From Volvox africanus (taxonomy: Eukaryota > Chlorophyta > Chlorophyceae > Chlamydomonadales > Volvocaceae): a stretch of 64,000 nucleotides of DNA. Location: contig BSDZ01000080.1 of assembly GCA_030268105.1 (NCBI GenBank), forward strand, positions 5,271,501-5,335,500. The letters run 5' to 3'. This document shows positions 12,244 to 25,460 of the stretch, piece after piece. The notes under the pieces were generated by a model that worked only from the letters and a program-made list of their open reading frames with translations, had not been told where the DNA came from and made no database searches. The position numbers and the translations under genes are program-made. How positions within the stretch are numbered: position 1 is the stretch's first letter; every line of letters begins with the position of its first letter.

Positions 12244-14232
12244 GAGTGCGTTGGGTCATAATGATTCACTCCCTTAACCGACAGACAGAGGAATCGAGAT
12301 GGCATTGAGGCACGTGTATTAAAAGCATGGTACAAGAAGTATCCGTACACTGTACAGGAGTAACCATGAAGGTAGCCTTTGGTCAAAACAGCATCCGGGC
12401 CGGGACTTTAACTTGCTGCCGTAAACACACACATAGGGCTCATGAAGTTTCCAATGAAACTGCAAGGGCGGTGTGCTCAGCGCGGGGTCTTTACGCTGTC
12501 TTAGACATAGACCCTTCACAGTATACCTCCGAATTCAGCTTAACATATTATTATTTTGCCTTCTGTGACGAGGTTGAACCTTCTAACTGAAGCATAACCC
12601 CTTCAAAGTTTCAGCCCCCGGTTCCTGTCCCTTCATCGTGGATGCGCCAAGGCCGCAACCGATGGCGCAGTCATGGTGGTTGACAGTGTGTCACGAGCTG
12701 GAAAGTGCAAGCGCTGGGCGGGGATCGGAGGGTCTCGGTGCTTATTGATGCTGATGTGTGTAACTCAATTAGGAAGGCTCCAAGCCCTTTTCGCACCTAC
12801 ATCCATTATAATGGAGGCATAACGTGAAGCAGCCGTACATTCACCTACCCCAGCCTCAGGTACAGGGGTAGGGTAATAGGGTCTTCGTTGGTAATGCGCA
12901 GCCTGGGACGCATATCCGCAGAGTGCAGACCTGAAGTGGCCAAGGTACGTACGGAGCGTAGGCTGCATCACCTACATGTCTCAAACATTCCCTTGCTGCC
13001 GATGCTGTCGGCTGGCTGCATTGATTGGTTCCGTCGAGGAATGCAGCTGCGATAATAGAACTTGGTGCTTGTACAGAGCGCCAAAAGGCGTAATTCTGTG
13101 CGCCAGCACAGGAGATATTCAGTGCCATTTTCGGCATCAGCCCAGATACCCGTGCAGGCCGTCAAGTCCTGACAGGAAGCTCACTTCCACAAGCTAATTC
13201 GGGACTGGTGTCAATGAGGAAATCCGAAATAATATACTATCTATATACGCACTCTAGCTCCGTATGAAATTCCAATCAACAGGTGTCTAAGTTCCTCTCC
13301 CAAATATCGGGTATCCCTCTTCACCAACCAATGACGGTCAAAGATCTATAGATGTCCGTCATATGGTTAAAGTTCTTTGTGGTGGGTGCAGAGACATACG
13401 CCTGCACACAGGCTGCACGGTCTCCGCACCTCCGCACAGTATTCAGCCTTAGCCGGTCCCTACATGGCAGCAGCTTGTGAGACCCTGAAGCCGCTCCCGT
13501 CTCTAAATCGACCCATAGACAGCAGCCACAGCAGCCGCCATCGATGAATCTGCAGCCGACGATGTCGTTGCAACCCCGCTTCAAAGCGCATGCGCGGCGC
13601 CATGGCCCAAACCAACCTAGATTGAGACCTGCCCCCTGGAACCCCCGATGGTATTACTGATCTATAATATCTCCTCACCTCCACGATACATTTATGTATG
13701 ACCTGAGCGAACTTGATACAAGCGCCGGCGTTCAGCCCGCTGGGACGTAGTCTTCGCCCGACAACATAGGCAACCCAATGACACCGCCTGTCAACTCCCA
13801 TTATAGAACTTGGTTCTGGCGCAACCCTCCCCTGGACCAGGGTAACATTCCATTATGCCGAACACGAATGTGGCTCAACCCGCCTACTCCCCCCCACCAG
13901 GTCGCAACACATCATGGGGCATTGTACGAGGCTATTCCACCTTGCCCACGCTCTCTGTGGGGGTGGACAAAATTGCAACCCTTTGTGTCCCCTCCCCATC
14001 CGCCTCGTTAAGTGCCCGGCCTCAGTTCAAGCGAACTTGAACTTGTCCGAAGGACAAAGTACGGCCCATCACGCAACGTCCATAGGAATGGGTTGAGGAT
14101 TTACATGGTTGTGGCCTCGCGCAGATAGTCCGCATCGAACTAAGTCCACAAGCTTTAGGCACGGTTACCCGAGGACAGTCCACGCCGTTAGATGTGGTCT
14201 AACCCTAGCCAAGCCTCCGAATCAACTAGTCC
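12244..14232. other. Intergenic region between the cyclase start and the sigma factor end
   Basis: About 2 kb with only short open frames and no recognisable protein. It must hold the cyclase promoter (12244 upward, read on minus) and the 3' UTR of the sigma factor gene. No repeat or RNA gene was recognised. Confidence 0.6.
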
Positions 14233-17200
14233 TTACGTCTTGCGGGTGCCGGAAGATGTGCGTGACGCCAAATCCCTGTTCTCCAGTAAGCCTAGATTCT
14301 CGGAGTAGTCCTTCAGCTTGCCGGTCACATCTATTGTCTTGACCTGGAGCTTACGTAGCGCTTTCGCCTCCAGCTGCCGAATGCGCTCCCTCGTAACGCC
14401 CAGGCGGCTACCAATGTCCTCCAACGTCCATTCCACGCCATCTTCCAATCCGAATCGAAGGCGCAGCACGCTTGCCTCCCGCTCACTTAGCCCTTCAAGC
14501 ATCGATTCTACGTCCGTGCGTAGGCTGTCGCTGCCAAAGGCTTCATCTGCGGTCATACGCTCGTCCTGTACCGCGTCCTTGATAGTCATGCCCTCATCAC
14601 TGCCGACGGCCGACTCCATTGAGGATGCGGCGCGTGCTGCGTCCAGCAGCAGCTCCACGCGGCTGACTGGTAGCCCCACTGCCTCCGCCATCTCTTGCAT
14701 AGAAGGCTCCCGGTTAAGCTCCATGGCCAGCGCCCCCGCAACGTTCTTCAGCTTAGTCAGCTGCTCAATCATGTGGACGGGCAGCCTGTGGTGGAATGAA
14801 TGAGGGGACTTGTGAATAAAACAAGGCACCCATCAGAAGTTTAAGCAACGGAAATGGGAGAAGATGGCCGCGGACTTAATTGCGGTTGTTTGCTCTGAAG
14901 GAAAACAGCAAAGAGGAGAGTAAACATGCGAGGACGATGAAGCACTACAGCAGGGGCAGACAGTGAAAAACAGCAAGTGAGCTGTAATGTTCGTTACGGT
15001 CCGCGAAACTGCCAAAGCATTGCCCTTCAGCATGCACGCAATCTGCCGCTCCAGAGGTGCCTGAAAATAGCCCACTAAGGCCCATTCGGGCCCCGTCCAA
15101 TGTTCCAACCACGCCCCGGCGTACCTGACCGCCCGGCCTGTCTCCGCCATGGAGCGAGACACGGCCTGACGGATCCACCAGTGCGCGTAGGTGCCAAAGC
15201 GGAAACCGCGGCTGGCGTCGTACATCTCCACGCCACGCAGGAGGCCCTTCACACCCTCCGAGACCATGTCCTGAAGGTGCATACCCTTGCCGATATATCG
15301 TTTGCATACTGTCATGACCAGCCGATAGTTAGATTTCAGTAGCAGCTCCTTAGCCTTAAGACCAGCGTCATACCGCATGTTGAATGCCCTGCAATCGCAC
15401 ATGCAGACGCGAGCTGCGAATGACCAGCAAACACCCTGGCATTGTGCACAGGAACCTGACGTTCATGAAGAAACGGGTCAACGTTCGGGAATCCGTGCAA
15501 TCTTGGACTGGGGATAGAACGTCGGAGGGCATAGCACCCTCTGCCCAAGATGCTACAGCCAAGGATGCGGAAATGAAGACATCACACAGAGTCATAAACC
15601 TGCTGGGTTCTGAAGACGCACACACACAAGGATCGCCTGGTTTCCCAAAAAATATAAGCTTTTGCGGGGCCCCTGACCGGGCCGGGCCTGCCATCGCGGC
15701 AAGCGTCCCTCATTGGTACGCACCGCAACCCCTGCTTACATTACATCCATACCAACCGCTGCTGCACACTCCTCGGTCGTGGGTTTCCGGTGCAAAGTCT
15801 TCTCGCACTGCCGCATGACCTTCTCCAGGAACAGGAAGTCCCGACACATCTCCGTCACCTCCATCTCTGCTTCCGACGTCAAGATATTGACGTGAGACGA
15901 CGAGTTCAAAAACTGGTCAGTACCGTCATTCCCAGGTATCCTGCCGCGCACGTTCGCAGCCGCTAATGCCGACAGTCCTCCTGCAGAGCGCCCCAACCGG
16001 CCCCGCTGCGTTCTGCCACTTCGGCGGGCCTGTCGAATTCGCGCGTTCGGTGCTGCTGATGCTGGGACCAGGCTGAGGAGCGATGGCCCCGCTGGCAAGG
16101 TGGAAAGTTGATCCGCGGCACGGGGTGCCAGCACAGCCTGCTCCAGTTCCCGAGCACATGAAGCCTCCGCATGCACATTCTCATCTGGTGCTTGCAATAC
16201 ATCTTCGGCCTGGCGCTCCAGGGCATGGAGGTCCTCGTCGGACGGCCCAACATGATGGCCGCCTTTAACCCCCTCCTCAAACATGTCATCGTCGTATGTA
16301 AAGTCATGTCGGAAGAGTCGTTCAAGGGTTTGAGATATGGAAGCAGCTTCGGTGGATGGCCGCGGTGATGGTGCAATCGCTGCTGGTGCCGCTACAGCTT
16401 CTTGCCGGCCCGAGGCAGGGGCACCCTTCTTGAGGACCTTTCTTGGCCGGAGCACAGACACGGATGTGGGCGCCGGTGGCGTCGGCGTCATCGCCTCCAC
16501 TACCCCCATCTTAGCTGCAGTTGGCTCTGGCGGCGGTAGCTCCGGCTCACCAAATGTCAGCTTAAATAGCTCTTCCAAATGCTGTACATCAGAGACCGCG
16601 CTTATGCCTGTCGCTGACGTCTCCGACTCCACACCAGCGATGCGCCCTTTGTCATTGACAGGCCTTGACGGGAAAATCCTGCTGTCCGGCTGTTTGAGGA
16701 TGGCCGACTGCGACAGGGTTACGTCTGCTGACGGGCCCGCAGCCTGCATTAGGAGTTCTGCTGTGGTTGCTTTTGCCCTTCGCTCAGCACGCTTAGCAGC
16801 GCGTTTTGCTTGACGGGCCACCCTATCGTCCAGCTCCTCAAGGGCAGGTGGAGCCTATCGACGTGGAATTCCGGGCTAAGGTCAGCAATTACTTGATCAC
16901 CCAAAACTTCAAGTGCACACAGTAAAATTATCCGTGCATATAAAATTGGCACTTGAACAGCCGAAGAGACTCACCAGGAGATTGTCGTCCAGGCTAGCCT
17001 CTAGTGCATTCAACTGGTCCAGCAGCAGTTCTAGGTCCGATGCCTGACCCTTAAGCCTGTTCAGCATCTGGGTGGCTTGAGTATATTCCTGAAAATTTAC
17101 AGATGACTGTTCCGCGAGCCGTCCATCCAGTAATTCGGGGACGGCGGACTTAACAGGACGCGTTGGGGCAGCCACAGCTCGCGTAACGACTATTGAGCGA

Positions 17201-17277
17201 AGAGAAGACCCATGGCATTTAATTGCATGATTTACAGGCGCGACGAAAGCCATGGTGATCAAGAAGGGTGCAGCCAC
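14233..17277 (-). CDS. RPOD1: Chloroplast RNA polymerase sigma-70 factor (RPOD/SIG type)
   Basis: Complete gene with four exons, 17277-16975, 16836-15740, 15388-15125 and 14785-14233, all GT-AG and in phase (738 aa). The protein directs the plastid-encoded RNA polymerase to chloroplast promoters. The first exon is rich in Ala, Ser, Arg and Val and poor in acidic residues, as in a chloroplast transit peptide; a second Met nine residues in (17253) is an alternative start. Exon 2 is a long low-complexity N-terminal region with a basic Ala/Lys/Arg stretch. Region 2 is in exon 3 (NYRLVMTVCKRYIGKGMHLQ, then FGTYAHWWIRQAV, the promoter-melting and -10 segment). Region 3 (REPSMQEMAEAVG) and region 4 (LSEREASVLRLRFGLEDG, then the helix-turn-helix LGVTRERIRQLEAKALRKL) are in exon 4. 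The joins give V-M-A-F-N-M and A-V-R-L-P-V, as expected for the family. Chlamydomonas has a single sigma gene of this kind; the symbol is assigned by that analogy. Confidence 0.95.
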
Positions 17278-19567
17278 ACAAGCCTCGTCAAAGTAAAAAC
17301 TAAGTGTCCGTCAAAGGCGCCTTGACAGACTGCTGACAGCCACCCTTCCTACACAACCCAAACGCAAAAAGGAGTGCGATATGGCCGGGTTGGATAATAT
17401 GAGACATGACTCGTATACCATCAGGGCCTTATTAAGGCTTACACCTTACATGAAGATATTCATGTTCTTTCTTCATATCTTATCATATATTATCGGTCTT
17501 ACTACTATTAGTAAAATCCTTCGTGAGCAGCCATGCATCCATCGCCGTTCTTATTCATCGCCGCCGCCGACCGATTTACGTTTGGTTGTTGCGAGGAGCT
17601 CGCTCAAAATCCCTTGCTCATATTTCTGCTGGTATAATTGTCTAAGAGTGAGGGGCGAATGAATGCGGTAGATCAACAAGCAAATCCGAAGGAAAAATGA
17701 CTGCCCCCTGCCAAACCATGTTTAGACGGCTTCACACATGAAGGTTATAATGGCCAGTAGTTAACGTGCTGTACAAAGCCATGCGTAGGGCTTGGTGCGC
17801 TGGCTTGAGGCATCCCCCATATGATGCCGTCTCACGCTGTCTATAGAGTTTAATTCATCTCTCTGTGACGGGTCTCGGAATCAGCAACCTACAAGCTAAG
17901 AGCATAGCCGTATAACAGTTTGAAAGGACGCATAGGGTTTCGTTGGCCGTGGAACGCAAGAAGTTTTAGGTTTCAAGAAAGTTCAACGCGAAGTCAGGGG
18001 CAAGTCTAAAACGGCAGTCAAGACAGGATTGTGCCTTGATTGTCAACAGCAAACCTTCAGCAGTCAAAATCAAGAGCAAATACGTGCACATAGATAAGGG
18101 GCCTAAGCAAACACCACCAGACATATAATGCAGTTCAGATTCCCTTGAATGAAATCCATTATCTTGGGATTCAACCAGTGTCCATCTGTTAGTCCTGAAC
18201 AGTGGCACATGCCGCTGTCGCATAGCCTGAAACCTTGTGCTGTGCTGTGCGACCATACGGCCTCTCATATTCGCAGAAGTTTGCGGAGGGATCCATACTC
18301 GTCTAAACGTCGCAGATGAACACGACACGCATCCGGCGGTGGTTATTACACTCACGCCAAGAGTTGTTCAAATCCATTGAGTACTGCACGCTCTGATTCA
18401 GGAGCCAGGAACCGTGGTTCCTACCCTGCGTGTGTATGCATGCTGAAACACGTTCAGCCAACGCATTCTTCTAGCAATCTGCCGGAAGCCGGTTTCGCCA
18501 AAGTGAAAAAGCCCCAAACGATAACACTATAATTATCCAAATCGACCAGGTCTTCAGTAAGCACGTCGCCGCCGTTTTTCTGGTAGCGATGTTCAGGGAC
18601 AAGCCCCTTATCCGACCCTAATCACTACCTATGAATGCAGACGCAAGACCGCGACACACCTTAACAGCTTCCTGCAAACAGGTCCGGTCAACTTCCCCAA
18701 CATATGTCACATCTAAATGAAGCAGCCGTGCGCTGTGACCTCCCGCCAGGGACCTGTCCACCAGGGCCCCCTTAACTATTGCCATTGGTGATGCCAGACA
18801 CGGAACACCTTCCACAGGCGCGCAGGCAGGGCAGCACTATACGAGTGAGCCAGCCAGCCCACGTATGATGCACACTTGTTTATCATACAGCGTTGAGCGG
18901 CAGCACACGCTCAAGCCACACCTAAGACCCTGCCTGTTCCAGCCATACACTCTCCCCATGGGTTCATTTCCACTCTACCGATTAGGCAGTGAAGTCAAGG
19001 TGCATTCGATTTTGATAGCATAAGAATGCCGGCCCGAGATGATAAAGGAAAATTGACATCTAATTAGATCACACATCTGCCCTTCATGCAAATGCCCCAA
19101 ATTGCAGCGCTCAACGATGGGTAAAACAACGGGTAACCCAAAAATATAGAAGGGGTTGGGATTTCAGGCCTTTCAGGCTTATAAACAACGCCCTTTGGAA
19201 GGACCAATGCGTCCCAACGGACCCACGGGCCAGGCGTGAACAACAGACGAAGACAGTCGATACAAGTCCAATACCATCCGCTGCGAATATCATGGCGGGG
19301 TTGCGTGATCTTTAGGATGGTTCGGCATTCGCATATCCCATTATGGCCAGTACCACCTAAGCAGGATAGGCAAAGGAACCAACGACACGCCAGGCTTAGA
19401 TTCCCACCAAACGCATCCACCACGCACGGTAAAGTACATCGAGGGCGCTGGCCAAGGGAGTCCTGGCCATGCCACCACTAAGTAGTTAGGACTTCTCAAG
19501 AAAGCGATGAAGGAAGTGAGCTATTTAAAATGACGATGTCGGATTGTTGGCGCTGGCTCATAACCTG
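17278..19567. other. Intergenic stretch with one possible minus-strand exon
   Basis: No recognised gene. Minus 18815-18618 stays open for 65 residues (centre LLHLDVTYVGEVDRTCLQEA, then a stop), could be the last exon of an unplaced gene, and contains a possible donor after EAVK. I found no partner exon and no family. The rest, including the promoter side of the sigma factor gene (17278-18500), shows nothing clear. Confidence 0.35.
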
Positions 19568-22500
19568 TCACTGGTGCCCGTGCACAGCAGTAGGTGGCGG
19601 AGCCGGGGGGTTGTAGTGAAACTCTAGTGAACCCAGATAGCCTTTTCTGCAGAGGAATGGGCCATCGGCTGATGTCGCTGATTCCAGCAAGGAGGTGCCC
19701 CAGATTCCGGGGCCGCCATCACAGCTACGCAGCATGTACCGGGCTGGGGGCAGGCCCTCGGCGTCGCTGCTGGCCCCTCGGCTGCCGCGGCTTGTCTTTG
19801 TTATGCTCGCAAAAACGTAGTCCTGTGGATTAAAGACAGTTTGTTGGGTGCTTGTTGGGCTAATATTGTCGCTTTAGGACGCGCTTCCGTAGCCCTTAGG
19901 TTCCATGACCGCTCTTACTCACCAGGACTGGCGGAGGTACACCGGGGACGAGGACCTGAACCACACGCCTCGCATCGCGATGTGTGTATGACATTTGTTG
20001 TTTGGCACAAGTGCAATACTTATTCAACGACTGTCACAACCAGACCGGGCAGATATTGACAAGCCTTAGGACAAAATCCTGCTCTAAATTAATAATGCTA
20101 TGTGATATATTGTTAAATTCTCGAATATCTTGGAGGAATATGCAAGTATGGTACCCAGTGGCCGGTACGGATAAGCAGCCAACGCAGACTAGAAGGTGGT
20201 CGAGGGTGGGCGGTATTTAACTGGGCGCGACACTTCTGAAGGACTAGTTATCAAATTTTGAATATATTGTGATGTCATTTCTTTAATGATTATTATCCTG
20301 AAATCCGTGATGGCTGATAGGATTGGTCGCTCATCACTAGGCGCGTCGGGCTTGAGCAAGCTAACAATATTATGATAGTCATAAAAGCTAAGTCCCAATC
20401 ATGCATTCCCTTCTACCATGCGCGCCGCGGGTCCGAGAAAAATTGCGACGATTCCTCCAATAGGTCTCAGTACGCAATCGAACAGCAGCCAGAGGTCCAT
20501 AATATGTGCGGAATCGATTTCAAATAATATCACAGGGCATTAATGGGTATTAAATTAAGGATAATCTCTTAACACCCTACCCCCTCTTAAAATGGATGGG
20601 CACAGAAGGGCATTGCTGTAGCTTCCTGCAGCCCCTGTGGCGCCTTCCGCACCCCTGTGGCCCCCCGCTTCAGATTCAGTACCTTGCCGACACGTGATCA
20701 TACGATACTGTTTCCACTGTGTAAACGTCTCCTGATTTCTTCGACCGCAAAGGTACTCCGTCACATAAACCTGAAACGGCTTGGACAAGCAGGTGTTTAT
20801 CGCTCCACATTAGCTGCCAACGCGAGGTACCCCACACAACGTCCATGCATGTTGCGTGCTATCTGTCTGTTCATGTTGTAGCATGGCAGTAGGCAAGAGC
20901 TGGTTCCACTTCGCTCACCAGCAATGCAAGGGCAACGTTGGCATGCTTAGAGGAAGTTCTTAGTTCAGCTGGCGGCTGCTCAGTATTGCCCTTGGCAATG
21001 ACGCGCATCATCACGGCTGGCAGTAGTGCACACGGGTGTGATTGCTGGAGCAGTGCATCAAGGCCAACTGGCTTGCGTGGGTTTGTGCGTTGAAGAGGGA
21101 TACAGATGCACATGGGAGGGATAGATATCCTCTGGTTGCACTAGCACGTGGCCCAGCTCTACTGCTTCGGCGTCCACACCAGTGCCATCAGCATCACGCA
21201 AATGGTCGTTTAGACGTCCCCACTTTCCCTCTTGCACACTGCGCCCCGCACGCCACGATGTCGCGTCTTAATCAGCTTGATTTAGGAAAGCAGACGTCCA
21301 AACGTGTTAGGTCACCTAGCCTGCACCCCCGTCCCCCACCGCTACCTGTGGTAGCCCCAGTTTGCTTGCTGCCACCGTAAATCGACCGAAATCTCCTACA
21401 CGCTCGCGCACGGGACAGACCCACGGGTCCTAAGAGCCACCTCGGCTCCTGCAGTACATTGGTCCGGCGAAAAATGAACCATGCTATGATTGAAAGTGAC
21501 GCATAACGCCGTATCTAGATCGCCGTACATATATTGCAACGTACAAAACAAGTAGCAGCTGTGCCCACACAAAAGCTATACCCCCGACACCCCGCCAAAG
21601 ACACTGCCACCGCTGGATCCATCCCGTACAGCTACTCAATTCCTCCTGGTGCGCTTCACCGCCACGTAAGCGTAGCTGCCGTGAGAGCCATCGTCGCGCT
21701 GGGTCCTCTTCCTGCTCGCGGAGGCAGGTGGAGGAGGGAAGAGCCCTGCGTGCACGGATAAAACACACACGACAGAGGGGCGTGACGACACGCACGGGCG
21801 GACCATCTACTGGTCAGAACACACAATATGGCCGCGTGTGTTTTAAGTGCGCGCGTGTGTGTCGTACACGCATACGGCAGGTTTTGAGCACCGTGTAGTG
21901 AGCTGATTTTCCCTACCTTCGCGGGCCGTCGTCGGGCTCCTGGTCATGATAACACCAACAGTGGCCGGTAGACATGGACACATGGACGGTGTGATGGGTG
22001 CTGCAGGTGCATGTCGCTCACAACTGCAAAATCAAGACACGCACAAACAAGTACGACTTGCTTAGCTCAAGAGATGACGAGCTTCCCGAAACAGTCATGT
22101 CTAGCACTAGAGCCAAACCCTGGAGCATTCGTAATTCGGCTGTACGGATAAGCTAGCAGAACAATAAACTACGCATGCACCATGCACTTCTTCGTCGTAC
22201 CGGCCAGCGGGTGTTGAGCGCGCCGACTTGAATGCTTTCAGGCCGCCCAGCACGGCAGAACACTGGCGCACGAGCCACAGGCCCTCCACAGCCCACAGGC
22301 GCCGGGCGGCGCCACGGCCATCAGCCTTGACCTCGACGAGCTGAGCCGGAAGCTCGTTCACCTCCTGTGCAATAGACGTGAGAAAGAAACGAGGCCAGGA
22401 AAAACTCAAAACAAAACACCGAGGAGCAAACAAAAAGACATTCCTACCGTACGGTATGTGGTGGAGGTGCAACGGTACAACAACAAAGAAGCATCAAAGC

Positions 22501-22984
22501 CTTGGGGCGGTGTCTCCCACCCTAAGCCATCCGTCGCGCACTGCACTCAAATTTGCCTACGCACCTTCGAAAGGGCGACCTCCCCAGAGGACGACGCCGT
22601 CGCCTCCCAGTTGGCGGCGGCAGTGGCAGCGGCGGCGCAGGTAGGGAAGGGGCTCGGAGGAGGCACCAGCTGCAGGTCCACGTCCACTGCTGCGCTGGGT
22701 GTGGTAGTGGTGGCGGCGGTAGCAATTGTGGTGGTAGCGGCGGCGAGGTCGTCCTCTTGCTGCGCTACCTGCTGCTGCGCCAGTCCCAGCTGCTCACGAA
22801 GCGCCTCCAGTTCTGCTTGGGACGCCGCTGCCTCCCGCCGCACGGCTGCTATCTGCTGCTCCTTTTCCGCCTGCAGCCACTGCAGCTGCTCGCGCATCTC
22901 CACAAGTTGCGCCGTGCTGTCCGCCAGCTGACATTTCAACTGCTGCTCCGTCGCCGCACAGCCTGAGAGCTGGTTCTTGGGCTC
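19568..22984 (-). CDS. Unrecognised coiled-coil protein, 3' seven exons
   Basis: Seven phase-consistent exons: 22984-22565, 22364-22201, 21745-21660, 21067-20919, 20770-20683, 19968-19923, 19805-19568 (TGA), together 396 residues. The first resolved exon is a strong coiled coil (EQQLKCQLAD, then MREQLQWLQAEKEQQ, then ELEALREQLGLAQQQVAQQE), followed by an Ala/Thr/Pro linker. Later exons look globular (LPAQLVEVKADG, LWAVEGLWLVRQCSAVL, CALLPAVMMRVIAKG, QVYVTEYLC-like, RYMLRSCDGGPGIWG, GYLGSLEFHYNPP). I do not recognise the family. The 5' exons are not found: the first resolved exon begins inside one arm of a large palindrome (22946-23461), and 39 nt of this exon plus its splice acceptor are repeated in inverted orientation at 23997-24035. 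The link 20683 to 19968 is the least certain, since another small exon could lie between. Confidence 0.6.
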
Positions 22985-23461
22985 CTACGACCGACGGACG
23001 AAGTGGTGCGGGCGATAAAGGAAATGTGAGTCGACGGGGTTTGCAAATACATGCCGGTTCACTCAAAGGCTAGGCTATTGACGAGGAATCACCTCGTTTA
23101 TACTGGAGTCGCCGTTGCCGATCGAAGAAGACATCGTTCAGCACTTGAGGACTGGTTGTCAGTTTTGATTACGTAAACGCAAATGTGATGGATGTGCAAA
23201 TATTGGTATAGGCACACAAAGAGCAGAGACCGCTGAACATGTTTATAAATAGACCGAATAGTCGCCTGTACTGCTGCATGTACAATGCCTGTATCGAGGC
23301 GGCCATCGCCCAAATGGTTGGCGCTGCAAACGTTGCTTATGCTGCAGCTACTGATGATGTTTTTGAGACGGTCAGGCAGGATAAAGGGGCAAGAAAAGTT
23401 CACAAAGCGGGGGACGCCTCGCGCGCGAAAAAAGTGATGTCATCAGAGCACAATGCTATGA
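22946..23461 (+). repeat. Left arm of a near-perfect inverted repeat
   Basis: 516 bp that match the reverse complement of 23519-24035. The only difference I found is one G in a homopolymer (five versus six, near 23410). The outer end lies within the coiled-coil exon starting at 22984. Confidence 0.95.
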
Positions 23462-23518
23462 GCTGACTGCCATATACGGTAATGAATGATATTGAAGACG
23501 ATGAAAGAGACAGACAGT

Positions 23519-24035
23519 TCATAGCATTGTGCTCTGATGACATCACTTTTTTCGCGCGCGAGGCGTCCCCCCGCTTTGTGAACTTTTCTTGCCCCTTTAT
23601 CCTGCCTGACCGTCTCAAAAACATCATCAGTAGCTGCAGCATAAGCAACGTTTGCAGCGCCAACCATTTGGGCGATGGCCGCCTCGATACAGGCATTGTA
23701 CATGCAGCAGTACAGGCGACTATTCGGTCTATTTATAAACATGTTCAGCGGTCTCTGCTCTTTGTGTGCCTATACCAATATTTGCACATCCATCACATTT
23801 GCGTTTACGTAATCAAAACTGACAACCAGTCCTCAAGTGCTGAACGATGTCTTCTTCGATCGGCAACGGCGACTCCAGTATAAACGAGGTGATTCCTCGT
23901 CAATAGCCTAGCCTTTGAGTGAACCGGCATGTATTTGCAAACCCCGTCGACTCACATTTCCTTTATCGCCCGCACCACTTCGTCCGTCGGTCGTAGGAGC
24001 CCAAGAACCAGCTCTCAGGCTGTGCGGCGACGGAG
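23519..24035 (-). repeat. Right arm of a near-perfect inverted repeat
   Basis: 517 bp, inverted copy of 22946-23461, separated from it by a 57-bp spacer (23462-23518). At its outer end AGGCTGTGCG occurs at 24017-24026 and again at 24034-24043, a short direct repeat across the breakpoint. Confidence 0.95.
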
Positions 24036-25149
24036 GCTGTGCGTTGAGGTCCCCAACGAGCCATTTGTTGTACATTTTAATCAGTCTTATTGCTAAGAGC
24101 CTAACTAACTGCTTTCCCGTCGCGTCCAATACGTACCTGCCTGCCTACCTGACCGCGTCCAAATGTACCGCTCTGACACCGCGCCAGCAGTACTTCCACC
24201 AGTCCTGCTTTCCGCAATTGAACAGAGGACACTGTACGGCATGCATTTACCTGACCAGCATCATCCCTGCCAGCATTGCCGCGGCTCCCAGCATCTCATG
24301 ACCTTACTCATGATTATTCTGTGCGCGCAACATCCGTATGCGTTGTCGAAGCTGAGAGAACAATGGACTTGTACGTAACGAATAGGAACACCCAAACCTG
24401 CCAACAGCTGTTCCGCTATGTAATTCAGCCCCAACGAATTAGGAAAGAAACGCGGTGCGTAAAGACCTAACCCTGGAAAAATAATCCATAAGGACGCTTG
24501 GACGTTAGGGGCAGATCCTGGTCAGAGAACCTGGTTAAAATACTCAAATACTACACCGATACTACAACGACACAGCGCATTTTGCCAAGAAGACAGATGG
24601 TGTGACTGGATGCGTTTTGTCACCGTTTGGTCACTATCGCACCAGGCAGCTGGACACCAAGTACTACACCGACTCCCGTGAAACGAACGAAACACGTGCA
24701 GTGAGCAGGGATCAAAAAGCCAATAAAATGACTCCTGCATAATGGAACGTACGACCATCACAACACTCTCCTCACACACATACACAAACATACCAACGCA
24801 GATGCACATGCATGTGTACGTGGCTATGTGTGTACGAGATGGAGAAAAGCTTCCTGGCTGGCTTCGTTGCTTTCCGCGGCCTTTCCTCCGCACATGCATA
24901 GGAAGATAAGGATGGGTGAGGGGGAAATGTGTATCAGGTCGCCTTCGACGTGTTATGGGCCCAAGCTTGGTGATCTTCGGCATCCTCGTTCTTCTTGCTC
25001 TGTTTGGTCTGGCGATCGTTGGCGCTACTCGCCAAGGTACGTCGTGAACTATTTATGTTGATTTCATCATGCAAATTATGATGCATAGCTAGAATACTTT
25101 TGTGTGGTGGTTTCGCATGGCCGCGTTGTGCCGCTGCCGCGTGATACGG
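24036..25149. other. Region without a supported gene
   Basis: Short open frames on both strands with no recognisable motif. It may contain 5' exons of the minus-strand coiled-coil gene, but none could be joined in phase with confidence. CA/TG-rich stretches occur around 24770-24840. Confidence 0.4.
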
Positions 25150-25215
25150 CGCCATAGTGATAACGTGTGACATCAATACCGCACGGTATTGATATCGCCC
25201 ATTATCGCTATGGCG
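25150..25215. repeat. 66-bp palindrome (foldback, possible MITE end)
   Basis: Arms pair about a centre at 25182/25183: 25150-25163 (CGCCATAGTGATAA) with 25202-25215, allowing one G-T type mismatch, and a perfect 10-bp inner pair 25172-25181 with 25184-25193 (ATCAATACCG / CGGTATTGAT). Confidence 0.85.
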
Positions 25216-25460
25216 TGGTATTGCTATCGTGCAGTAAGTGGCACCGCGCTGTACCGCTTATCGCGCCGTATTGCTTAAAAATCATGCTCATAAATGATGC
25301 TAATAATCATGCTTCACTCAGAGATGATCGCTTATCATGCTTATGTATCGCTTATTTTGCTATTATCGGTAGCGGTACCGCTTATCGGGCGGTACAGCTA
25401 CCGCTTATATCGCATGATCCGCGGTGCAGCTTCTTGTGCAATACAGCTAGCGCGCGGTAT
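25216..25460. repeat. Cluster of degenerate TACCGCTTATCG-like repeats
   Basis: Many imperfect short units of the type TACCGCTTATCG, GGTATTGCTATCG and GCGGTACCGC follow the palindrome in both orientations, directly upstream of the AT-rich helicase remnant. They are probably the edge of the same mobile element. Confidence 0.5.

Noticed and set aside
23239..23742. Identical 75- and 99-residue ORFs on opposite strands starting MFINRPNSRL
   Set aside because: They are the two arms of the palindrome read outward-in. They run through the spacer without a recognisable protein or junctions, so no gene is claimed.
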